36,367 nt of DNA, taken from Phycisphaerae bacterium (GTDB lineage: Bacteria; Planctomycetota; Phycisphaerae; FEN-1346; JAACEH01). The stretch covers positions 1 through 36,367 of the forward strand of contig JAAYDY010000089.1 of NCBI GenBank assembly GCA_012729015.1, read 5' to 3'. The notes beneath the pieces are model-generated. The model had not been told where the DNA came from, did no database searches, and was given only the letters and a program-made list of their open reading frames with translations. Numbering within the stretch: the stretch's first letter is position 1; every line of letters begins with the position of its first letter. Made by a program: the position numbers and the translations under genes. This document shows positions 24,115 to 33,139 of the stretch, in pieces.

Positions 24115-25338
24115 ATGGCACAGTTCGCCTATCGAGCCAGGGATTCGCGGGGAGCCGCCACGTCGGGCGTGATGACGGCGTCGGACCAGGAGGACGCCGT
24201 TCGCCGTCTGCGTCAGCAGGGGCTCACGGTCCAGTCGGTGTCGCTGCGCGCCGAGGCCGGCGGCCTGGGGGCGCTGGCGCGAATCCAGGTCGGCAAGCCG
24301 CGCGTGAAGCCCAGCGACGTGGTCTACTTCGCCAACCAGTTGGCCGTCATGATCGACACGGGCGTGCCGCTGGCCGAGGCGCTGGAGTCGCTCGGGCAGC
24401 AGGCGCCGAATCCCACGTTCCGCGATGTTCTGATGTCGGTCGCGGCAGACGTGGAGGCCGGGCAGCCGCTGAGCGAGGCTCTGGCGAAGCACCCGAAACA
24501 GTTCAACTGTATGTTTGTCAGCCTGGTGCGTGCCGGCGAGTCGTCGGGCAACCTGGGCCTCATGCTCACCAGCGTGGCCGACTACCTGGTCGAGGCCGAG
24601 GAGACGCGACGCCGCATCAAAGGCGCCATGACCTATCCGATGTTCATGGCCGGGCTGGCGGTGGTCGTCGTCGTGGTTCTGATGGCTTTCGTACTGCCCA
24701 GGTTCACGGCGATCTACAACAACAAGGATGCCGTATTACCCACGCCGACCCGCATTCTGATGGGGGTCAGCGACTTCTGCGTCGCCCACTGGCTGCCGCT
24801 GATCATTACGGTCGTCCTGGTGACGGCCGGTGCAATCGCCTTCTTCATGCAGCCGGTCGGTCGCCGGTTCCTCGACACGCTGAAGATACGGCTGCCGGCC
24901 ATCCGGGAAGTCTGCCTGAAGGTGTATATTGCCAGATCGTTCCGCGCCTTGGGCACGATGGTGACCGCCGGTGTGCCGGTGATCGAGGCCCTGGAAATCG
25001 CACGCCAGACGGCGACCAACGTGCACTTCCAGGATGTGTTCACCCGGGCCGTCGAGAAGGTCAGTCAGGGTGAGACCCTGTCGGACCAGTTCTTCTGTAC
25101 GACGCTGATACCGATTACGACGTCGCAGATGGTCTTCGCCGGAGAGAAGTCGGGGCGGCTGGGGGCCGTGCTGCTGAAGGTGTGCGGTTTCTGCGACCGC
25201 GACCTGAAGGACTCGATCAAGAAGATGACCACGATGCTCGAACCGGCGATGATCGCGTTCATGGGCTTGTTTGTGGGCGGCATCGCCATGGCGCTGCTGC
25301 TGCCGATGTTCAACATCGGCAAGGTGCTGGCGAAGTAG
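24115..25338 (+). CDS. pilC: Type IV pilus inner-membrane platform protein PilC (GspF family)
   Basis: PilC is the polytopic platform that PilB turns to add pilin subunits. The 407-residue product has the usual N-terminal segment (FAYRARDSRGAATSG) and two T2SSF domains (about 65-190 and 270-395), each with the PLAEALESL or PVIEALEIA type helix and the conserved GE-S-G motif (AGESSGNLG, AGEKSGRLG). Three membrane segments lie near residues 180-200, 220-245 and 378-398. The start is preceded by two GGAG-type sites. It is the last gene of the pilus series and is followed at about 60 bp by a strong terminator hairpin. No pilT or pilD follows. Confidence 0.95.
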   Translation: MAQFAYRARDSRGAATSGVMTASDQEDAVRRLRQQGLTVQSVSLRAEAGGLGALARIQVGKPRVKPSDVVYFANQLAVMIDTGVPLAEALESLGQQAPNPTFRDVLMSVAADVEAGQPLSEALAKHPKQFNCMFVSLVRAGESSGNLGLMLTSVADYLVEAEETRRRIKGAMTYPMFMAGLAVVVVVVLMAFVLPRFTAIYNNKDAVLPTPTRILMGVSDFCVAHWLPLIITVVLVTAGAIAFFMQPVGRRFLDTLKIRLPAIREVCLKVYIARSFRALGTMVTAGVPVIEALEIARQTATNVHFQDVFTRAVEKVSQGETLSDQFFCTTLIPITTSQMVFAGEKSGRLGAVLLKVCGFCDRDLKDSIKKMTTMLEPAMIAFMGLFVGGIAMALLLPMFNIGKVLAK

Positions 25339-25395
25339 GCTGCACGCGCTGCATCACGATAGAATGCGGGCAATGCCTGGAGGGGTGTGCTCGCT

Positions 25396-25435
25396 TTGGA
25401 GGGCGGGTTCCGAGGGAACCGCCCTCCAACTGTTT
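25396..25435 (+). terminator. Terminator of the pilus operon
   Basis: A very stable hairpin: left arm 25396-25411 (16 nt starting TTGGAGGGCGG), GAG loop 25412-25414, and right arm 25415-25429, complementary along 15 bp with a single bulged G. It is followed by CTGTTTA rather than a long T-run. It lies 57 bp after pilC and, being nearly symmetrical, could also shield the trpA side. Confidence 0.65.
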
Positions 25436-25438
25436 ATG

Positions 25439-25538
25439 GGGTGCATTAACGTTCTGGGGGCTGTGTCGTGGCATGGGCATCCTGCCCATGAGTCGCAGGG
25501 GCATCTTGTCACGGCTTCCCCACAACGTTAATGCACCC
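25439..25538. repeat. 100-bp palindromic MITE-like element
   Basis: The ends are a 21-bp inverted repeat with one mismatch (25439-25459 and 25518-25538), beginning GGGTGCATTAACGTT. The interior holds a second perfect 8-bp hairpin (CATGGGCA at 25472-25479, TGCCCATG at 25483-25490) and a related GGGGCATCTTG segment. It sits between the pilC terminator and trpA and encodes no protein. Interior strings of this kind (translating as GHPAHES or MGILPMS) are, from memory, common in planctomycete dispersed repeats. No transposase or obvious target duplication is visible. Confidence 0.6.
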
Positions 25539-25624
25539 TTCTCTATGTGGCGCGTTGGCCAAGGGCCGGACGGGCGGCGGAGCCGGGGGACGCGTGCGCT
25601 CAGGGCAGGGGGGCGTCTGTGGCG

Positions 25625-26428
25625 TCAGGGCAGAGCGGCCACGAGTTCGGCCACGTAGTCGCCGACGCAGCGGACGACCTCGGCGGTGGGCCGGCCGGCC
25701 ATGTCGCCGATGCGGCGGACAATGGCGCTGCCGACAATGGCGCCGTCGGCGACGGCCGTCACCTGTCGCACGTGCTCCGGTCGCGAGATGCCGAAGCCGA
25801 CGCAGACAGGCGCCTTGGTCTCCTGCCGCAGCCGCTCGACATGGCGCACGATATCCGCAGGCAGATCCTTGCGTTCGCCGGTGATGCCCGTGACGCTGAC
25901 ATAGTAGAGGAATCCGGTGGACTGGCGGGCGATGCGAGCGGCACGCTCCCAGGGCGACGTGGGCGCCACGAGCATGATATGCGACAGGCCGCGACGGGCG
26001 GCCCCGGCGGCCATGGCGTCGCACTCCTCCAGCGGCAGGTCCGGGACGATCAGGCCGTCGATGCCCGCTGCCTGGGCGTCGTCGAGAAACCGGTCCATGC
26101 CCCGGCGCGTGACGAGCGAGAAGCTGCCCATCGCCGAGATCGGCGCGTGGCAGTCCCTGCGCAGCTCGCGAACCATCGCGAAAATGCCGTCGAGCGTCGT
26201 GTGAGCGTCCAATGCGCGGGTGTACGACGCCTGGATCGTTGGCCCGTCGGCCACGGGGTCGCTGTAGGGCAGGCCCAGCTCAATGAGCGAGGCGCCGCGC
26301 GACACCATCTCGCGGATCAGCGCCGCTGTGGTCGCCAGGTCGGGGTCGCCCGCCGTCAGGAACGGCATCAAGGCCTTCCTGCCCGAGCGATGGAGTTCCT
26401 GGAATACCTGTTCGATGCGATTGGCCAT
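25625..26428 (-). CDS. trpA: Tryptophan synthase alpha chain
   Basis: TrpA cleaves indole-3-glycerol phosphate to indole and glyceraldehyde-3-phosphate and passes indole to TrpB. The 267-residue product shows the family signature around IELGLPYSDPVADGP (residues 49-63) with the catalytic Glu50 and Asp61, then GLIVPDLPLEE, the YYVSVTGITG phosphate-binding loop and GFGISRPEHV. The start is ATG at 26428, six bp after the trpB stop, with GAGGAAGGA inside the trpB end, so the pair is co-translated. No other trp genes are nearby, although aroC lies 24 kb away. The following 86 bp lead into the palindromic repeat; no separate terminator was seen. Confidence 0.96.
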   Translation of the reverse strand: MANRIEQVFQELHRSGRKALMPFLTAGDPDLATTAALIREMVSRGASLIELGLPYSDPVADGPTIQASYTRALDAHTTLDGIFAMVRELRRDCHAPISAMGSFSLVTRRGMDRFLDDAQAAGIDGLIVPDLPLEECDAMAAGAARRGLSHIMLVAPTSPWERAARIARQSTGFLYYVSVTGITGERKDLPADIVRHVERLRQETKAPVCVGFGISRPEHVRQVTAVADGAIVGSAIVRRIGDMAGRPTAEVVRCVGDYVAELVAALP

Positions 26429-26434
26429 GGGGTC

Positions 26435-27637
<1,203 letters not shown>

Positions 27638-27670
27638 GGCTGAGACTCCTTCTCCTACGGCAACCGCGCT

Positions 27671-27699
27671 AGGTTACGGACGGCCTCTTTCACCGTCAA
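27671..27699 (-). promoter_or_regulatory. Promoter of trpBA
   Basis: On the minus strand TTGACG (27694-27699) and TAACCT (27671-27676) are 17 bp apart. Transcription would start near 27664, giving a leader of about 27 nt before the GTG of trpB. Confidence 0.5.
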
Positions 27700-27732
27700 G
27701 CGAAAAGGGCTGCAGAGCGCATCCCGGGGACC

Positions 27733-29469
27733 TCAGAGCCGACCGCTGCGGAGAATCGAGATGACCACCCAGGTGCCGCTGACGGCGGCCATGACGAAGC
27801 CCACCAGCCCCAGGAGCGGGATCTCGCCGACCGACGGCACATGCGCGGCGAACCATGGAATGAGGTTGCCGACGCTCGGCCCGATGCGGGCCTGGAGGAT
27901 GATGCTGGAGCCGAGGATGATGGCGGCCGTGATGACGCTGAAGGCGATGCGGTTGCTCGATCGGTCCAGTTCCGTGATGACCGCATCAAGCCCGTCATGG
28001 CGGAACACCAGGCGCATCTTGCCGCGCATCAGGTTGCGGAAGAACCGCCTGAACATCTGCGGCCCCTGCTGCATGATGCTGGCCACGTGGTAGGCGTTGA
28101 CGCTCAGGTTGCTGGCGATCCGGCCCGGCGACAGCCGCTCCAGCATCAGCTTGTTGAGCTTGGGCTTGATGACCTCGACCGGGGCGCAGTCAGGGTCGAG
28201 CATCAACGCGACGCCCCCGACGTTCGTCAGACTCTTGCCCAGCAGGACAAAGTCCCGCGGCAGAACGATCCGATGGTCGCGCGCCAGGCCGACGATCTCC
28301 TCGAAGACGCTCGCGATGTTGATCCGCTTGATCGGCGTGCCGTAGTACTTGTCCAGCAAGTTGCCGAGGTCGTTCCGCAGGCGGCTGTAGTCGATCTCCT
28401 CGGGCAGCGCGCCCAGGTCGTCCAGGATGTCGATCACCAGGTCCAGCTCGCGGTTGACGGCCGAGACCAGGCAGATGGCCAGTCGCGACCTCATGCTGGG
28501 GTCGAGCCGTCCGACCTGACCGAAATCGATAATGCCCCACCGGCCGGGCGCCTGGGCCAGCAGATTGCCCGGATGCGGGTCGGCATGGAAGATGCCCATC
28601 TCGAAGAACTGGTGGAAGAACGCGTCGAGCAGGTGCGTTGCCAGCAGCTTGCGGTCCAGTCCGGCCGCGCCATAGTCGGTGGTCGGGGAGACCGTTGTGC
28701 CGCTGAGCTGTTCGAGCGTCAGGATGTTGTGCGACGAGAGCTGCCAGAGCACCTGCGGCGTCTGGACGTTCTCGTTGGAAGCGAAGGCCTCGTGGAACCG
28801 CGCCGTGACCGACGCCTCATTGATGAAGTCGAGCTCGCGGTGCAGCGTCCGGGCGAATTCGTCCACGAGCATCTGCGGACGGTACGGCCGCAGCTCCGGC
28901 AGATGTCGATCCACCAGTTGGGCCAGGGTCCGCAGCAGCGCCACGTCGTTGACGATGATGCGTTCGATGCCGGGCCGCTTGACCTTGACGACCACCTTGC
29001 GCCCGTCGGTGGTGACGGCGCGGTGCGCCTGGGCGATGGACCCGCAGGCGAACGGCGTCTCCTCGAACGTGGTGAACGCTTCGCCGAGGGGGCGGCCGAG
29101 ATCCTGATCCACGACGCGCCGGACCTCGTCGAACGCAAAAGGTCGAACGCGGTCGTGCAGCCGGCGGAACGCGTTCTGGAACTCGACGGGCAGCAGGTCG
29201 GGCCGGCCGGCCAGCGACTGGCCCAGTTTGACGAACGTGGGCCCCAGGTCTTCCATGGCCTCCGCGGCGCGCGTGGCGACCGTGGCGATGTCGTCCTGGC
29301 CGACGGGCTTCGGCGGGAACTTCGACGTCAGCTTCTGGCGGAAGGGGACCAGTCGCTCCAGCCTCATGCTGACCACCAGGTGGCCGAACCCGTGCCGGGC
29401 CAGGACCGTCAGAATGGTCGCCAGGCGTTGGCTGCTGCGAATGGTCTGGCCGAAGGAGAAGATGCTCAC
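27733..29469 (-). CDS. UbiB/AarF/ABC1 family atypical protein kinase-like membrane protein
   Basis: This is a 578-residue member of the UbiB/ADCK family, linked to quinone biosynthesis or lipid homeostasis. Motifs seen are the family KxGQ segment FVKLGQSLAGRPDLLP (79-94), the Ala-rich-loop equivalent ACGSIAQAH (141-149), VVVKVKRPG, the ExD-type RELDFINEA, the catalytic HADPHPGNLL (295-304) and IIDFGQVG (313-320). Two membrane helices close the protein (about 520-545 and 550-572). The Ala-rich loop reads ACGS rather than the usual AAAS. The frame extends to 29577, but a TATAAT box lies at 29522-29527. The GTG at 29469, with GGAG nine bases upstream, is therefore chosen. It is likely a single-gene unit. 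Confidence 0.9.
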   Translation of the reverse strand: MSIFSFGQTIRSSQRLATILTVLARHGFGHLVVSMRLERLVPFRQKLTSKFPPKPVGQDDIATVATRAAEAMEDLGPTFVKLGQSLAGRPDLLPVEFQNAFRRLHDRVRPFAFDEVRRVVDQDLGRPLGEAFTTFEETPFACGSIAQAHRAVTTDGRKVVVKVKRPGIERIIVNDVALLRTLAQLVDRHLPELRPYRPQMLVDEFARTLHRELDFINEASVTARFHEAFASNENVQTPQVLWQLSSHNILTLEQLSGTTVSPTTDYGAAGLDRKLLATHLLDAFFHQFFEMGIFHADPHPGNLLAQAPGRWGIIDFGQVGRLDPSMRSRLAICLVSAVNRELDLVIDILDDLGALPEEIDYSRLRNDLGNLLDKYYGTPIKRINIASVFEEIVGLARDHRIVLPRDFVLLGKSLTNVGGVALMLDPDCAPVEVIKPKLNKLMLERLSPGRIASNLSVNAYHVASIMQQGPQMFRRFFRNLMRGKMRLVFRHDGLDAVITELDRSSNRIAFSVITAAIILGSSIILQARIGPSVGNLIPWFAAHVPSVGEIPLLGLVGFVMAAVSGTWVVISILRSGRL

Positions 29470-29521
29470 GCGACGCGCTCCACAGGGGGCATGAGTCCAG
29501 GGCGAATGCAGTTGTGCGGCC

Positions 29522-29527
29522 ATTATA
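29522..29527 (-). promoter_or_regulatory. -10 box before the UbiB-family gene
   Basis: A perfect TATAAT is read on the minus strand; no good -35 is found at 16-18 bp. The implied start near 29515 gives a leader of about 45 nt to the GTG at 29469, which supports that start codon over the upstream ones. Confidence 0.45.
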
Positions 29528-29577
29528 GACGCGCGACAGGGCTGCGGACCAGCAAAAACGAGCCCGGCGAGGCACAC

Positions 29578-29743
29578 GCGGCCACCGGTAGTCCACAGGC
29601 ATAGTTTATCGGACCCTGATATCTGACAAAAAGTGTGTTTCGCGCCGCAAAGGGTGAATTCCTGCTAATGGGGTTTCACGTTCTGTCCGATATCCATAGC
29701 AGGCTGTGGGTCACCGTCCGTCAGGACGGGCAGCCTGGCTTGG
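29578..29743 (+). other. Non-coding stretch before the orphan terminator
   Basis: No convincing protein is encoded. An 8-bp inverted repeat (TATCGGAC near 29608 and GTCCGATA near 29688) encloses about 75 nt. A compound hairpin follows: outer arms AGGCTG (29701-29706) and CAGCCT (29731-29736), inner arms CCGTCC (29714-29719) and GGACGG (29724-29729). Together with the terminator that follows, this could be a small RNA or an attenuated leader. No clear promoter was identified. Confidence 0.3.
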
Positions 29744-29784
29744 GGGATCCGGGTAACGGCGAGCTCGGGTCCCTCGTTTTTTTT
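29744..29784 (+). terminator. Intrinsic terminator with T8 tract, no coding gene upstream
   Basis: A 10-bp stem (GGGATCCGGG at 29744-29753 with CTCGGGTCCC at 29764-29773, two G-U pairs) with a 10-nt loop is followed by TCG and eight T residues (29777-29784). It is oriented on the plus strand, while the upstream neighbour is transcribed on the minus strand. Confidence 0.65.
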
Positions 29785-29906
29785 GCGCCTGCCCCGACCC
29801 TCCCCCCAGCCGTCCCTCCATGGCGAAAAACCTGCAATTTGCCAAACAAAAGCCAGACCATTTCGTATATCATACGGACAACTAGTTCGATTCCCGCGAG
29901 GTGGTT
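29785..29906 (+). promoter_or_regulatory. Upstream region of the zinc-ribbon protein gene
   Basis: This AT-richer stretch holds a small palindrome CGTAT-ATC-ATACG (29864-29876) overlapping the -10-like string TATCAT (29868-29873), 34 bp before the ATG. No good -35 is present at standard spacing. The palindrome could be an operator. Confidence 0.3.
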
Positions 29907-31169
29907 ATGGCTACGATCAAGGTGACGTGCCCGAAGTGCTCGAAGCCCTTCGGCGTGCTGGACCGTCAGATGGGAACCAGCGTTCACTGCCCCCATTGCC
30001 GTCAGCGCATGACCATCGGCCAGCGCAAGGGCGATGCGCCGGCAGGCGCCCAGGGCGAAGCCGCTGCAACGGATGGCGGGCCGGCGTCGGCCGCCGACGC
30101 GCTGGAGGCCGCCTTCGGGCCGCCCGCGAAGCCCAAGCCAGCGCCCAAGCCGGTCATGGCCGCCCCGGCGCCCCAGCCCTATCAGACACGCCTGGCCAAG
30201 AATCTCGGAGTGGACGAGGACGTGGAGCAGGATCACCTGCTCGACAACGCCCCCGTCCGCAATCGCACGGTCGTGTGGGTCTGGGTCAGCATTCTGGGGG
30301 TCATGCTCATCGGCCTGGTCATCGGCCTCGTCGTCAAGTACGGCGATTACAGCAAGGCCGAGCGGTCCGGTTCGTTCAAACAGTTGAAGATTCTGGGCGA
30401 AGAGCGGGCCATGAGCGGACCGCGGCAGCAGATCATCCACACGATCACGGACGAGAAGGGTAATGTCATCCAGACGGTGGACGAAACGGCCGTCGATCTG
30501 AGCAGCAAGGACCGTATCCATCCCGACCAGATGCTGGACGCGAGCACGTCCACGCTGGTGCCGCACATGCCGCCGAACAACGTGTCGAGTTACTCGGTGA
30601 CCAGGGACAACAAGCAGTATGAGGTGTGGGTCGGCTATGTGGAGAACACCGGCACGGAGATGGTGCGTCGCGGCACATGGGCGCTGCGGTTCGTCGATAA
30701 GACCAACGAAGCCGACGTGAAGGTGTTCAGCGAGCAGGTGTATTGGTTCAACGACGTCAAGCCCAACGAGAAGGTGTACTTTGTTTTCGAAGCGCCCTAT
30801 GTGGATGCGTCCGGTGGGAAAGTGGGCATTCAGCCCATTCCGGAAGTGCCGGAAGACGGCGCCACGAACATGCCCGTCTTCGAGTTCGACCTCAAGCCGA
30901 TGAGCGTGGATCGCCAGGGCAGGACCAAGGGGACTGTCAGCTTCGACGTCACGAACCTGTCGTCCGTGACAGCCCCGGTGGTGGACGTGCTGTTTGTTCT
31001 GAACAACCGCGACGGCCAGCCGGCCGCCTATGCGAAGACGCAGGTGATGAACCTGGTGCCGCACCGTCCGGAGCGTGCCCAGGCGTCGTACAGCGAGGCG
31101 CATTCGCTGGGTGTGGACCATGTTGGCTTCTGCCGCGCCCAGGTGGTGGAATCCGGGGCCGCCCAGTAG
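29907..31169 (+). CDS. Zinc-ribbon, single-pass membrane protein of unknown function
   Basis: This is a 420-residue protein. The N-terminus is a zinc ribbon with CPKC at residues 8-11 and CPHC at 28-31, as in MJ0042-type or planctomycete zinc-finger headers. An Ala/Pro-rich linker follows (about 40-100), then one membrane helix (about 120-143, VVWVWVSILGVMLIGLVIGL). A C-terminal domain of about 270 residues contains beta-rich segments such as YEVWVGYVENTGTEMVRRGTW and GTVSFDVTNLSSVTAPVVDV. The latter resemble immunoglobulin-like or DUF-type envelope domains. The ATG at 29907, with GAGG five bases upstream, is chosen over the GTG at 29901. The function is not recognised. Cytoplasmic zinc-ribbon plus external domain is a frequent planctomycete design. 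Confidence 0.8.
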   Translation: MATIKVTCPKCSKPFGVLDRQMGTSVHCPHCRQRMTIGQRKGDAPAGAQGEAAATDGGPASAADALEAAFGPPAKPKPAPKPVMAAPAPQPYQTRLAKNLGVDEDVEQDHLLDNAPVRNRTVVWVWVSILGVMLIGLVIGLVVKYGDYSKAERSGSFKQLKILGEERAMSGPRQQIIHTITDEKGNVIQTVDETAVDLSSKDRIHPDQMLDASTSTLVPHMPPNNVSSYSVTRDNKQYEVWVGYVENTGTEMVRRGTWALRFVDKTNEADVKVFSEQVYWFNDVKPNEKVYFVFEAPYVDASGGKVGIQPIPEVPEDGATNMPVFEFDLKPMSVDRQGRTKGTVSFDVTNLSSVTAPVVDVLFVLNNRDGQPAAYAKTQVMNLVPHRPERAQASYSEAHSLGVDHVGFCRAQVVESGAAQ

Positions 31170-31423
31170 CCGTCGCCGAAGGCCGGCAACGCCCCGTCGC
31201 CGGGGGGGGCTGACGTTGACGGGGTATCGTCGGACGAAGAAGACGGAAATCGACCGCAAGGGCGCGGGACGGCGGCATCGGTCAACCGGTGCTCGCCGTC
31301 CGTGCGTTTCAGCCGGGCATCCAGAATGAATCGCTGCGACGTTCTGTGGCTGCGTCGCGGCAGGGCAGTCCTGCGGTCTTCTCAGAAGATGCGTCTACAC
31401 CCTTCGAGGTCGGGAGGCTTGCC

Positions 31424-33136
31424 ATGCGACAACTGGTACTTGCTGCGGTGTGGGTCGTCCTGCCGGCGGCTGTGGCATTGGCCGATTCCACGGTGGTCCT
31501 GAAGGATGGTCGGCGAGTGACCGGCCAGGTGATGGAGTCGGGGGAGAGCGTCGGCGTGGTCACCGACGAGGGGCTCCAGATGTTTCCGAGGTCGGAGGTG
31601 GCGTCGATTGAGCTCGACGCGTTCGGCAAGGCGTCGCCCGAGGAACGGGCGGCCTTCCGTCGCGCGGAAAAGGAGGCCCTGCAATCCAGCCGTCCGGCCG
31701 AGGCCGTCGCGGTCTGGGAGAAGTACCTGAAGGAGCTTGGACCGCAGGCCGCGTTGCGGCAGGAAGCCGAGACGCAACTGGCCAGTTGGCACGCAGCCGC
31801 CAGGGAAGGCAAGGTCGTCTGGGCGGGCAAGGTCGTGACGCTGGCCGAGCGGGAGTTGTCCAAGGCGCGGGCCGGCGAACTTCTGTCGCAGTCGGTCGAG
31901 CTCTACGGCCGCGGGGAGGACAAGAAGGCCGCCGACGCGCTGAGAGAAGCCCTGTCGCACTGGCCCGACCACCCCGGGGCGCTCTTCTACACCGCGCTGA
32001 TCTACCAGAAGAGGCAGAATCCGTCGGCCGCGGCCGCCAGGTACTATGCCGTTCTGGCCGCCTTGCCCGACCATGTGCCGACGTTGAACAACCTGGCAGC
32101 GCTGGAATGCACGCGGCGGCAGTACCGCCAGGGCGTCCCGCTCATTGTCCGGGCGGCCGAGTTGGCCCCCGATGCGGTAGTTGTCAACGACAATGCGTAC
32201 CGGGCCCATCTGCTTGTCGAAGGGGCCTGCGACTGCAACTACACCGACGAGGCCATGAAGGGACGTCTTCGCCTGATGGCGACGCAGGCGGAATCGGCCA
32301 TGCGAGGGCAGGGCATGGCTCGCTGGGGAACGTCCTGGGTGACGGCCGAGACCCATGCGCAGTACGCGGCGAAGAATCAGGCCATCGAGGACCAGCTTCT
32401 GGCCATGGCCGACACTGTCAAGCAACTGGACGACGAGATGACTGTGCTGAAGGCCAGACGCGACGAGCTGGAACGCCTGCGCCGCACGGCGCCGACGGCA
32501 CACGATCTGGCCTACGACGGCGACGGCGACGGTTTTCCCGACCGCGTCTACCCGCCGAACGTCCTGACCAGGGACAAGGTGGATCTCATGCTGGCCGACT
32601 GCGAGGCCATGCTTGCGGTCAAGCAGAGGAACCGGACGGATCAGATACGGGCCGCCGAGCGGCTCCGCAGCAGCCGCATGGTCCCGCCGCGGGACCTGAC
32701 GTTTGTCCTGGTGGAGCATCCGGGCGAGGAATTGCTTGACGGGTGGTCCGCGGACGACCCGGAGACGCCGCTGCTGCCGTCGCTGGCGGGGCCGACCACG
32801 GCGGCGGAACTGATCATGGCGATTCGCAGCGGCCGGGCGGTGGTTCTGGCCGACGATGGAACCTTCCTTGGCCGCATCTCGTCCGAGGCGACCGACCCGC
32901 TCGGCATTCTGAACGCCCAGGGCCCCTTCGGCGGCGACGCGTCGGGCACGAGTCTGATGAACGGCCGCAGCCCCTACGCCGATGCCGCCGGCGACATGAG
33001 CGTCAACAATGTGGCCGCATCGCGGCCGCCGCGGCTGGTCTACGAAGGGCGCACGCTGGCGTTTGTGACGGTGAACCCGCAGGTGAGGCCGCGCGTCAGC
33101 CTGGCCGACGTGCTGGCGGTGCTTCGCGGGCGGTAG
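31424..33136 (+). CDS. Secreted TPR protein with N-terminal KDG-repeat-like region and Gly/Ser-type tail domain
   Basis: This is a 570-residue exported protein of unknown function. It has a signal peptide (1-20). A beta segment follows with VVLKDGRRVTGQVMESG and RSEVASIE (24-63), a pattern often seen at the start of planctomycete envelope proteins. TPR-like helices lie at about 150-260, a helical stretch at 320-355, and DGDGDGFPDRV (365-375) resembles a calcium-binding loop. The tail (about 470-570) reads VVLADDGTFLGRISSEATDP, then NAQGPFGGDASGTSLMNGRSPY, then YEGRTLAFVTVNPQVRPRVS in separate blocks. The start at 31424 has GGGAGG seven bases upstream and gives the signal peptide; the frame extends 45 codons further upstream without a signal. 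Its stop is three bp from the convergent transporter stop. Confidence 0.82.
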   Translation: MRQLVLAAVWVVLPAAVALADSTVVLKDGRRVTGQVMESGESVGVVTDEGLQMFPRSEVASIELDAFGKASPEERAAFRRAEKEALQSSRPAEAVAVWEKYLKELGPQAALRQEAETQLASWHAAAREGKVVWAGKVVTLAERELSKARAGELLSQSVELYGRGEDKKAADALREALSHWPDHPGALFYTALIYQKRQNPSAAAARYYAVLAALPDHVPTLNNLAALECTRRQYRQGVPLIVRAAELAPDAVVVNDNAYRAHLLVEGACDCNYTDEAMKGRLRLMATQAESAMRGQGMARWGTSWVTAETHAQYAAKNQAIEDQLLAMADTVKQLDDEMTVLKARRDELERLRRTAPTAHDLAYDGDGDGFPDRVYPPNVLTRDKVDLMLADCEAMLAVKQRNRTDQIRAAERLRSSRMVPPRDLTFVLVEHPGEELLDGWSADDPETPLLPSLAGPTTAAELIMAIRSGRAVVLADDGTFLGRISSEATDPLGILNAQGPFGGDASGTSLMNGRSPYADAAGDMSVNNVAASRPPRLVYEGRTLAFVTVNPQVRPRVSLADVLAVLRGR

Positions 33137-33139
33137 GCT

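Noticed and set aside
25531..25884. 117-codon plus-strand frame and a 568-codon one overlapping trpA
   Set aside because: They are antisense to trpA and trpB, which are certain.
29635..29925. 96-codon open frame on the plus strand in the gap before the zinc-ribbon gene
   Set aside because: It runs through an intrinsic terminator and a poly-T tract, has no ribosome site, and its protein shows no domain.
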